Shown here in pieces: positions 12,048-21,347 of a DNA stretch of 64,000 nucleotides; positions within the stretch are counted from its first letter, which is position 1, and each line of letters begins with the position of its first letter. This DNA is from Boswellia sacra (taxonomy: Eukaryota; Streptophyta; Magnoliopsida; Sapindales; Burseraceae): the NCBI GenBank assembly GCA_013180625.2, contig SNVD02004758.1, positions 1 to 64,000 on the forward strand. Direction: 5' to 3'. Below the pieces are notes generated by a model. The model did not search any database and had not been told where the DNA came from. It worked only from the letters and a program-made list of their open reading frames with translations. A program made the translations under genes and the position numbers.

Positions 12048-12697
12048 TTATAGATGGAGTGTTAAATCCAGTTTACGCCTCTTATTGCCTTCTCCAAACC
12101 AATCAATCCAAGCTGTTGTTGTATCAGGCGAATAGACGAATTCTTGTAGTTTGTCAATTAACTCCCCTGCCGTTGAAGCTGTAACAAGGATTTACCTCGC
12201 TGATTGTGAGATAAAATTTTTTCCTACAGCTTGATCAAGAAAAGACAACAAACCATCAAAAAAATTATTGACATTTAACAAACCAATGGGTTTCCGATGG
12301 ATGTTTAGCTGTGCCCAAGAGTGATTTGAAATATCTCCTCTAATGTACCATAACCACCAGGCAAAGCTATAAATGCATCGGACTTAACAACCATATGTGC
12401 AATACGCTCATGCATGCTAGAGCCTTGTAACTCTTCTCCGATCGTGTTGCCTATGATATCTCGTATAGCTAAAGGTTTGGGGATAATGCCAAGAACTTTG
12501 CTCCCTCCTAGGGATGCAGCTGTCGACACACACCCCATTAACCCAAGACTACCCCCTCCATAAATAAAATGAATACCCCTCGTAGCTAATGTCCTACCAA
12601 GATCAAGAGCTGATGTTGTAAACTCTCCATCTTTACCAAATTGCGATCCACAAAATACGCATATATTTTGGAATTGCCGAATTGGTGTTTTCTCCAT
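12048..12697 (-). pseudogene. LOG-like: LOG-type cytokinin riboside 5'-monophosphate phosphoribohydrolase copy in element B
   Basis: The frame begins at ATG 12697 (MEKTPIRQFQNICVFCGS) and is intact through the nucleotide-binding signature GGGSLGLMG and the catalytic LOG motif PGGYGTLEE. Then a 1-nt deletion near 12317-12323 (one C fewer than A) shifts the frame, giving an early end at 12305. A later TAA at 12194-12192 (CAA in A) would also stop the protein. The region is 650 nt against 651 in A, exactly one base short. LOG enzymes release active cytokinin bases from nucleotide precursors in the cytosol. Plant LOG genes have several introns; this copy has none, so it derives from a spliced RNA. 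It lies in sense with the retrotransposon. It is unlikely to be functional. Confidence 0.92.
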
Positions 12698-12887
12698 TTC
12701 TAAAAATGCTCTAAACTTGTGCAAGACAATGATGTACGTTAGTTATTATGCGATTCAAGTGCAAGACAGGTTATAAAATGACATTTGAGAATATGCAAAA
12801 TGGATATATACACACGTAAAACTCTCAAATTTGACACATGGGGACATAATTTCGGTGGGGGTTGCTCGATGCAGAGTTATCGCCCCA

Positions 12888-13088
12888 AAATTTGAAAAAA
12901 TGAGATATGCTTTCGGCGAGGTTTGACAAAACCTACACACTTGTCTCCCACGTGAAGCATGGAAAATGGAGAAACACTTTCGGCGGGGGTTGACAAAACC
13001 CCCACACTTGTCTCCCACGTGAAGCATAAAAAATAGAGATACACTTTCGGTGGAGGTTGACAAAACCTCCACACTTGTCTCCCACGTG
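12888..13088 (-). repeat. 67-bp tandem repeat (3 units) upstream of LOG in B
   Basis: The G-box CACGTG recurs at 12949, 13016 and 13083, exactly 67 bp apart. Each unit also has a short inverted repeat around TTTTGTC. The array ends about 250 bp upstream of the LOG start and matches 20306-20506 in A. Confidence 0.88.
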
Positions 13089-13318
13089 TACTTATGCCAT
13101 AGGGTAGTCATATGGTTTGTCAAAAAGAAAACTTGAAATTAAAACAAACAAAATCAACAAACAACAACAACACAAAAACAACATTGATAATCAGATCAAA
13201 CGAAACAAGAAAAAAAATTCTACAACAACAACACACAATCAAATATACAAGTAGTTGTGATTGTGGCTCACATCTTCCTCTGGTTTTACGTCCAGTAACG
13301 GCTGAAACGCCTTCTATG

Positions 13319-13866
13319 AGTCGGGGATTTGCTTCCCATCCAGTTTTCTTATAAACTGGCAAACAGGGTCGTTTTTAGTCAGATTCCCTAGACTATAACA
13401 TTGCAATTCATCACGAAATTTTGTCCATAGATTAAGCAATTCACGCTGAACAGTCCACAAGAATGTGACTCGAGAGTTAACAAAACATTATCCAGCGACT
13501 CATTACTCAAACCATTCGTAATAAATGAAAGTTTATCTTCTCTATTCCTGGACGCAAAACCTAATGAACGACAAGTCTGGTTACAATTCCATCTAGCACA
13601 TTTATAACATACTTGTAACCTTTTCGCTCTTCGCCTCTTGGCGTAGTAGCTTTTCCTAGACCAGGCATGTATTTTGCGAGATTAATGTCCGGCTCACCGG
13701 ACAATCTCACCTGGGCTTCGATAAGCCATCGGATATCCGCAGGCACATTTAGGAGCATCAACGCCCAAAGTCTAGTCATTCGTACTTTATAAATTTTAAA
13801 CACAGCATTTTGAGGAAGTGAAGGGAAATATTTACGAAGGTTCGACAGAAAGATATTGGCATCCAT
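13319..13866 (-). pseudogene. Unrecognised ORF region of element B
   Basis: The - strand ATG at 13866 opens a 101-codon frame (MDANIFLSNLRKYFPSLPQN) ending at 13561. A second reading frame continues through about 13319 with the same content as 19834-20076 in A. I recognise no domain. The sequence is alpha-helical in character (LWALMLLNVPADIRWLIEAQ). It is kept in both family members between protease and LOG. Options: remnant of an Athila third ORF, or another captured host fragment. B has a 2-codon expansion relative to A near the GLGKA segment. Confidence 0.5.
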
Positions 13867-14309
13867 TGAAGAGAAGAAAAGGAGAGATATTACCGATAAT
13901 GCGATTGAGTCTGTTCTTCTCCAAGATGTGCACGTTTCAAACCTTCGGGCAATGGCTTCAGCTTCTGTTTAGATGTTTCCACAAGCTACTGCACAAATGA
14001 GCTCAAAGCACAGAGTAATCAAATTGAACAAAAGAAAGGAAAAGAAAAGAGCAGAAATGAAACTAAAGACACATAAAAGAGATAACAACACAATAACAAA
14101 CAAAAGTAAAAAACAAGTAAAAAAAAATATAAAAACAAATGAGACAGATGGCAAGAGAGATAAAACCTGATCAATTTGATGGCCTATGAAAGGAATCTCC
14201 TCGAGACACAAAAATCGATCATTAGTACCTCATTTTATTTTTCTTTTCTTCTTTTTTTATTTTTCAAAAACATTGGGTTGCCTCCCAATAAGCGCTTGGT
14301 TTAACGTCC

Positions 14310-16323
14310 TCAGCCCGACGTTGGTTCCATCATGGAGGATCCAATTTCTGTTGTGCTTCTCTAATGGGCTTGGATCCCTCTTCTAACAAGATACGGTCAA
14401 TGCATATGGATGGCCTTGGATTTCAATAATTGTCCACTCAAAAGCTATTTTGTGATCTGTAAGTATTCGGACGAGTTTATCTTCTTGTATTTGTGCAAGG
14501 CCCATTTCTATTGTAACTCGCAAAGTATCATTCTCACCCAAGAATCCATGATTCAAATGATCTGGAAGTGACTAAAGCTCCAAGGTATTGGCTTTCATCA
14601 CAGAAGGAAGAAGTTTTTCATTAGATAAAGGCAATTCAATGTACGAAACATCATACCTATTTGTGATGATAGCTATAGTCTCATCCAAGCTTGTCACAGC
14701 TTCCTCCACTTCTTTAGACCTGTATCAGCTTTCTTGGTTCTGTTGAAACTTCTATCCTATGGTTCACTATAGCAACATCCCAACTCCATTCTTGAGATTA
14801 ACTCAAAACAGTGTTGTGGCAAATAACCAATAACATACAACTGCAAAAAACAGAAATGTAAGTCATAGAGTACCTCATTGCCTCAAAAATATTGAAAAGA
14901 ATCAACTCGCCATCGATATTACATGGTGAGAGTGCCATCATGAACATCAATTTAGTTCGTAGCAGTTTTCAAGAAGGTCCTCCCAAAGAACTGGTGCTGG
15001 ATTAGGAGATGTTTCATCTCCATGCAAGACAAGGAGCTGCTGGGAAAACCACTTGATTCACCTGCACAAGTACATCTTCCACAACTCTTTTGTGATATGC
15101 ATTAAAATGATCAACAAACTGAATGGTAATACCAGTTTTCGCAAAAGGTCCAAGATTTAAAGAAGCATAAATAGAATATGGCATGACATTAATAGATGCT
15201 TCTAAATCGAACGTAGCTCTTTCAAACTTAGTTTTACCAATGGTGCATGTAATGGTGAACGTACCTGAATCTTTGTATTTCAGAGGAATTTTTCCTTGCA
15301 AAACAGCTGAAACATTTTCCCCCACACTTACTTTCTCATTTCCTTTTAACTTCCTCTTGCTGGTGCATAACTCCTTGAGACATTTTGGATAACAAGGTAC
15401 TTGCTCGATAGCATCCAGAAGTGGTATATTTACCTCAATTTTGGGAGAAGTTTCCAAGATTTTCTGTTCGTGTTCCTCCTTCTTCGATTTTGCAAATCTA
15501 CTAGGAAAAAGTGGAGGAGTAACATATGAAGGAATGGGAGTTTTTGGATTTACCTGAGAAGTCAATGTTTTGTTCATGATGGAAGCGGTCATCCCTTCAT
15601 CAGTTTGTGTTTCCTGGGACATAAGCTATCTAATTGCTCTCCATTTCGTGAAGTTATGCCACTAGCGTTTATATTGGATTGATTAACCGTTTCCAGAAGA
15701 TAATTTTGTCTGAGATCTTGGCCTCAAAATTGACTCATGCTAGTAGCCAAGTGCTCCATTGGAGTTCCAGGGTTTGGAACTTGCCCAGTAGTTTCTGCTG
15801 GAAATTGCATTTGGTTAGTGGCAAGTGCATTAACAATATCTTCGAGAGACATACCTGAGTTTTGCGAAGCTGGTTGCGGTGCTGGATGTGGCATTGGTGG
15901 TGTTTGCATTTGAAATGGTTGCTGCACTCTAGGTTGATTGAAACTTTGTGGCCGATTTGGTATCACATTTGGAGTGATTGGTTGATGATTCCAGTAACTG
16001 AAATTATGTTGATCTTCCCATCCAGCATTGTAAGTGCTAGAGAAAGGATCATACCATTGCCTCGTTTGTCCTGGAAATCCCCCCATGGCATTGGCTTGTT
16101 CCATATATTCTTCTTGTAAAGTTGGATACATGTCGATTGGATGCTCCATCGTAGAATATATCCCACATTCATAAGATTTTTGTATATCTCCTACAGCCAC
16201 GTTTTCCACAAGAGAGGTTAGCTCAGAAAGTTGTTGTTCAATGTTCGGAGTGCTTACCTCATTTACTCTCCATGGTACTTGTGGCTCAAATCCGCAACTG
16301 AATTGATAGAAGTTTACTGCCAT
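14310..16323 (-). pseudogene. Element B gag-protease, broken
   Basis: Starts at ATG 16323 and ends at TGA 14312-14310, just before the conserved non-coding block AGCGCTTATTGGGAGGCAAC (- strand). It contains the same shortened gag as A, then a retroviral-type aspartic protease around 15200-15260. The protease active-site segment reads DLEASINVMP where A has DLGASINVMP, so the catalytic D-x-G triad glycine is replaced by glutamate. A 1-nt insertion near 15727 and a rearranged stretch near 15030 break the frame. The reading ends shortly after the segment that normally leads into RT (KP-REAQ--LDPP), and no RT follows. Confidence 0.85.
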
Positions 16324-16411
16324 GTTATCTAAACACAAACAATCAGAAAAGAAAAACAAAGAAAATATGAATCAACAATGAAACAAAATAACAAATCGAT
16401 TAGAAAATCAA

Positions 16412-16429
16412 TCCCCGGCAACGGCGCCA
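16412..16429 (-). other. Primer binding site of element B (tRNA-Asp type)
   Basis: Reverse complement of TGGCGCCGTTGCCGGGGA, six bases from the LTR end, as in Athila elements. Confidence 0.88.
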
Positions 16430-16435
16430 AAAACT

Positions 16436-17983
16436 TGATGCGTTCGAAACTAGCAAGTATACTAGTCGCACAAGTAATAAAGTGATACGTAAGATATCGT
16501 TCCCACGAGGATTGATTCTAATTGAATTTGTTATTTCCAGCAACAATTAACTAAATGGGGGTTTTGTTGGTTGATTAACTAGATGAAAAACTGAATACTA
16601 CGGTAATTAATGAATAACACAATGCAAACTTAATTGAAATGGGAATTAATCAATGATAGAAATCTGGTTAAGGGATCATTCTCCACCACAAGATATGGAT
16701 TTGCGAATTAATTGTAGAATTATCATCCAATTACACCATTGAAATTATCAAACCGTAGATAACAATAAGCTCTGTTATCCCAATCTTTCCTTACTTTGTT
16801 GTTAAATAAAACAGGCTCTTTATTTAATCTCTATCCATCAAACAACCTAGAACAAGCTCTCTAAATTTAATTCAATGGATGGCGAGAATCATGATACTCC
16901 ATGGGCGGGTCATCCGAGCCAGCAACGGACCCTGGCTCTCCTTTCCCGAACTTTTTATTGGCCTAACATGGAGGATGATTTTGAATAGCTTTTAAAAACC
17001 TGTCTTCTTTGTCAGCAGGACAAGGTTGAGCAGCAGAATACTGAATAAACACACAAGCTCGGATTATTTAACTTAGGTTATATTCTCCAGTTGCAATCTC
17101 TGATCACAATTTTGTTACTAATGATTAGAAATTCAAGACAATTACGGATCAAGATTTCTAATCTAGCAATAGACAATATCCAGATTATATTCAGTTGGCC
17201 ACCCAAATACAATCCAGCAAGCAATCATAAGCATTAAACATGGGAAAATACAAGCAACTTCAATTAGAGAATTGGATAACAATTCTTGCACAATCAACTC
17301 ACAAAAACCATATCAAGGGCTTTGAAATCACCCTCAACCAATTCAGATTTAGTTACACATATTCAGAAACAATACAAATACAATACAATATGGAGACATT
17401 CCAGAAAATGGAAGGGAAAGGGAAAACTTAGCAAATTTGATGAAATCTCTTAGGATTGTAGTTCTTCCTCTTTCCAAGCCTTCAATCTCCTTCAAGAACT
17501 CCAAGAGATGAGAGAAATCCAAAGATGCAGCCTCCTCCACGTTCTCCCCTCTTCAAGTTCTCAAAATAAAACCCTAAAATGTGTTTAAATACTCTGCTAC
17601 AGTGAATTGCTACAGTGCCCCGTATTATACATGCTACAGTGACTTGTGGAATTATATTTCTATACATCTCACACTGTTTTGATTAGAACTTTTGGTACAC
17701 TGAATGGATTTATAAACCGTAAATTTCTCCAGAAAATAGACTTCGAGAGCTTTCCAACGGTATATAATATGTCGTCGGGTTCATTGTATATCAATACAAT
17801 TAAATCCGAGAAGATCACTGACTAGCAGAGGTGAAAATGAAGGGTTTTACTCCATTTTTGTGCAAGTTGCTCCAAAACTCCTACAAACATCAAAACCACA
17901 CAAAAACATAAAAATACCAAGGAATATAGCAAAGAAACATGGACGAATTGATATAAAAGTAATACATAAATAGACACCTATCA
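16436..17983 (-). repeat. 5' LTR of element B, with foreign insert
   Basis: 1548 bp, 129 bp longer than its partner LTR. The excess is explained by 16882-17043, where about 34 bp of LTR are replaced by a gypsy integrase fragment. Confidence 0.92.
16882..17043 (+). mobile_element. Captured fragment of a Ty3/gypsy integrase (H2C2 zinc-binding region)
   Basis: The + strand translates to the H2C2 zinc-finger region of a gypsy-type integrase: HDTPWAGHPSQQRT, then FYWPNMEDDFE, an in-frame TAG, then KTCLLCQQDK. The His-His-Cys-Cys spacing and the YWP-M block are typical of chromovirus-like integrases. It has no LTRs, no target duplication and blunt junctions, and it replaces about 34 bp of LTR sequence present at 9024-9057. 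This looks like filler DNA from break repair rather than a transposition. Confidence 0.85.
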
Positions 17984-17988
17984 ACCTC

Positions 17989-19083
17989 GTTATGCAAAAT
18001 TTCTCAAGGAGTTATGCACCAACAAGAGAAAGTTGAAAGGGAAATGAGAAAGTAAGTGTGGGGGAAAATGTTTCAGCTGTATTGCAAAGAAAAATTCCTC
18101 CGAAATGCAAAGATCCAGGTACGTTCACCATTCCATGCACCATTGGTAATACCAAGTTTGAAAGAGCTATGTTAGATTTAGGAGCATCTATTAATGTCAT
18201 GCCATATTCTATTTATGCTTCTTTAAATCTTGGACCTTTTGCGAAAACTGGTATTACCATTCAACTTGCTGATCATTTTAATGCATATCGCAAAAGAGTT
18301 GTGGAAGATGTGCTTGTGCAGGTGAATCAATTGGTTTTCCCAACAGACTTCTATGTTCTTAAAATGGAGGATGAGATATCTCCTAATCCAACACCGATTC
18401 TTTTAGGGAGACCATTCTAGAAAACTGCTAGAATCAAGATTGATGTTTATGATGGCACTCTCACCATAGAGTTTGATGACAAGGTGATCTGTTTCAATAT
18501 TTTTGAGGCAATGAGGTACCCTAGTGACTTGCATTCTATTTTTGTAGTTGACATTATTGATTCTTTGCCACAACAATGTTTTGAGTTAACTCGCAAGGAT
18601 GGATTGGAAATGGCTATTAGTGAGCACATAGGGACAGAAAATTCCCAAGAACCAAGAAGGTTGATACAAGTGTCCAAAGAAATGGAGGAAGCTATGGCAT
18701 GCGTAGATGAGACTATAGCTATAATCACAAACAGGTATGATGTTTCGTACATTAAATTGCCTTTATCTAATGAGAAACTTCTTCCTTCTGTGATGAAAGC
18801 CAATACTTTGGAGCTTAAGCTACTTCCAAATTATTTGAGGCATGTGTTTTTGGGTGAGAATGATTCTTTGCCAGCTATAATAGAAATGGGCCTTGCACCA
18901 CTACAAGAAGAGAAACTCGTCCAAGTACTTAGAGATCACAAAATAAATATTGGGTGGACGATTACTAACATCCAAGGCCCAGCCATATGCATGCAACAAT
19001 TCTTGTTGGAAAAAGGATCCAAGCCCACTAGAGAAGCACAGCGGAGATTGGACCCTCCCATGATGGAACCAACGTCGGGCTGA
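17989..19083 (+). pseudogene. Element A protease region and end of coding part
   Basis: This is the continuation of the A coding region after element B. An extra A near 18048 breaks the frame. From 18058 the aspartic protease reads TFTIPCTIGNTKFERAMLDL and the active-site DLGASINVMPYSIY, then PILLGRPF, a TAG at 18418-18420, then the conserved linker up to the RT-entry motif EKGSKPTREAQRRLDPPM. The frame then ends at TGA 19081-19083 inside the non-coding block GGGAGGCAACCCA. RT, RNase H and integrase are missing, and the junction is the same as in B, so the deletion is ancestral to both copies. Confidence 0.87.
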
Positions 19084-19528
19084 GGACATTAAACCAAGCG
19101 CTTATTGGGAGGCAACCCAATGTTTTTGGAAAATAAATAAAAAAAAGAAAAGAAAAATAGAATAAGGTAATAATGATCGATTTTTGTGTCTCGAGGAGAT
19201 TCCTTTTGTAGGCTATTAAATTGATCAGGTTTTATCTCTCTTTGCCATATGTCTTATTTGTTTTTTATATTTTTTTACTTGTTTTTTACTTTTGTTTGCT
19301 ATTGTGTTGTTATCTCTTTTATGTGTCTTTAGTTTGGTTTCTGCTCTTTTCTTTTCCTTCCTTTTGTTTAATTTGATTATTCCGTACTTTGAATTCATTT
19401 GTGTAGTAGCTTGAGGAAACATCCAAATGGGAACTGAAGTCATTGCTCGAAGGTTTGAATCGTGCATATCTGGGAGAAGAACAAACTCAATCGCATTATC
19501 GGTAATATCTCTTATTTTCTCCTCTTCA
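19084..19528 (+). other. Element A non-coding region after protease
   Basis: Contains the Athila-type block AGCGCTTATTGGGAGGCAAC near 19098-19117, followed by T-rich DNA. Collinear with 13867-14309 of B. Confidence 0.7.
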
Positions 19529-20076
19529 ATGGATGCCGATATCTTTCTATCAAACCTTCGTAAATATTTCCCTTCACTTCCTCAAAATGTTGTGTTTAAA
19601 ATTTATAAAGTATGGATGACTAGACTTTGGGCATTGATGCTCCTAAATGTGCCTGCGGATATCCAGTGGCTTATTGAAGCCAAGGTAAGATTGTCCGGTG
19701 AGCCTGATATTAATCTAGCAAAATACATGCCTGATCTAGGAAAGAGCTACTACGTCAAGAGGCAAAGAGGTTACAAGTATGCTATAAATGTGCTAAATGG
19801 AATTGTAACCAGACTTGTCGTTCATTAGGTTTTGTGTCTAGGAACAGAGAAGATAAACTTTCGTTTATTAAGAATGGTTTGAGTAATGAGTCGCTGGATA
19901 ATGTTTTATTAACTCTTGAGTCACATTCTTGTGGACTTGTTCAGCGTGAATTGCTTAATCTATGGACACAATTTCGTGATGAATTGAAGTGTTATAGTCT
20001 AGGGAATCTGACTAAAAACGACCCTGTTTGCCAGTTTATAAGAAAACTGGATGGGAAGCAAATCCCCGACTCATAG
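19529..20076 (+). pseudogene. Unrecognised ORF region of element A
   Basis: ATG 19529 (MDADIFLSNLRKYFPSLPQN) opens a 99-codon frame to TAG 19826-19828; an open frame extends upstream to 19427. A second frame, 19834-20076 (KLSFIKNGLSNESLDNVLLT), continues without an ATG, so a frameshift or a lost junction separates them. Copy B has the same stop and the same frame change, so both were present in their common ancestor. I do not recognise the family. Position between protease and LOG suggests either a relic of an Athila env-like ORF or a second captured sequence. Confidence 0.5.
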
Positions 20077-20305
20077 AAGGCGTTTCAGCCGTTACTGGAC
20101 GTAAAACCAGAGGAAGATGTGAGCCACAATCACAACTACTTGTATATTTGAATGTGTGTTGTTGTTGTCGAATTTTATTTCTTTCTTGTTTCGTTTGATC
20201 TGATTATCAATGTTGTTTTTGTGTTGTTGTTGTTTGTTGATTTTGTTTGTTTTAATTTCAAGTTTTCTTTTTGACAAACCATATGACTACCCTATGGCAT
20301 AAGTA

Positions 20306-20506
20306 CACGTGGGAGACAAGTGTGGAGGTTTTGTCAACCTCTACTGAAAGTATATCTCTACTTTTCATGCTTCATGTGGGAGACAAGTGTGGCGGTTTTG
20401 TCAAACCCCGCTGAAAGCATATCTCCATTTTCCATGCTTCACGTGGGAGACAAGTGTGTAGGTTTTGTCAAACCTCGCCGAAAGCATATCTCATTTTTTC
20501 AAATCT
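20306..20506 (+). repeat. 67-bp tandem repeat (3 units) upstream of LOG in A
   Basis: CACGTGGGAGACAAGTGT recurs at 20306, 20373 (G-box decayed to CATGTG) and 20440, a strict 67-bp period. Each unit carries a small inverted repeat around TTTTGTC. The array ends about 190 bp before the LOG start. A fourth, weak unit may follow near 20530. Confidence 0.88.
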
Positions 20507-20696
20507 TGGGGCGATAAATCTGCATCGAGCAACCCCCACCGAAATTATGTCTCCATGTGTCAAATTTGAGAGTTTTACGTGTGTATATATCCATTCTGCA
20601 TATTTTTAAATGTCATTTTATAACCTGTCTTGCACTTGAATCGCATAATACCTAACGTGCATCATTGTCTTACACAAGTTTAGAGCACTTTTAGAA

Positions 20697-21347
20697 ATGG
20701 AGAAAACACCAATTCGGCGATTCCAAAATATATGTGTATTTTGTGGATCGCAATTTGATAAAGATTGAGAGTTTATAACAGCAGCTCTTGATCTTGGTAG
20801 GACATTAGCTGCGAGGGGTATTCATTTGATTTATGGAGGGGGTAGTCTTGGGTTAATGGGGTGTGTGTCGACAGCTGCATCCTTGGGAGGAAGTAAAGTT
20901 CTCGGCATTATCCCTAAACCATTAGCTGTGCGAGATATCATAGGCAACACAATGGGGGAAGAGTTATAGGTCTCTAGCATGCATGAGCGTATTGCACATA
21001 TGGTCATTAAATCTGATGCATTTATAGCTTTGCCCGGTGGTTATGGTACATTAGAGGAGATATTTCAAATCACCTCTTGGGCACAGCTAAACATCCATCG
21101 GAAACCCATTGGTTTGTTAAATGTCAATAATTTTTTTGATGGTTTGTTGTCTTTTCTTGATCAAGCAGTAGAAAAAAACTTCATCTCACAGTCGGCGAGG
21201 CAAATCCTGGTTACAGCTTCAACTGCAGGGGAGTTAATTGACAAATTGTAAGCATTTGTCTATTCGCCTAATCCAATAATAGCTCGGATAGATTGGTTTG
21301 CGGAGGGCAATAAGAGGCGTAAACTGGATTTAACGCTCCATCTGTAA
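20697..21347 (+). pseudogene. LOG-like: LOG-type cytokinin riboside 5'-monophosphate phosphoribohydrolase copy in element A
   Basis: A single intronless frame of 651 nt (216 codons plus stop) runs from ATG 20697 to TAA 21345-21347. It has the full LOG layout: ICVFCGSQF near the N-terminus, [29 protein letters not shown], the catalytic GGYGTLEE, then the C-terminal [12 protein letters not shown] and KRRKLDLTLHL segments. TGA 20766-20768, TAG 20967-20969 and TAA 21249-21251 interrupt it; there is no frameshift. In the family the enzyme hydrolyses cytokinin riboside monophosphates to active bases. Absence of introns points to capture of a spliced transcript. Sense orientation with the element means it would be carried in the retrotransposon RNA. 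Only a partial product could be made today. Confidence 0.94.

Larger units (their letters stand above)
8580..17983 (-). mobile_element. Athila-lineage element B, nested in A in reverse orientation, with LOG copy
   Basis: This is a complete second member of the same family on the - strand: 5' LTR at 16436-17983, PBS at 16412-16429, gag-protease, unrecognised ORF, 67-bp repeats, LOG copy, PPT at 9999-10011 and 3' LTR at 8580-9998. The perfect duplication ACCTC (8575-8579, 17984-17988) proves that it inserted into the gag-protease region of A: the A sequence reads straight across when B and one ACCTC are removed. The internal length (about 6.4 kb) equals that of A. The two LTRs differ by a few percent by eye, apart from a 162-bp foreign segment in the 5' LTR. 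Confidence 0.94.

Noticed and set aside
12755..13123. Open frame overlapping the 67-bp repeats, and its counterpart at 20320-20517
   Set aside because: The repeat period of 67 is not a multiple of three, so successive units read in different frames; coding is unlikely.
20697..21347. LOG copy as a functional host gene
   Set aside because: Three in-frame stops in A and a frameshift plus a stop in B; both lie between LTRs and have no introns.
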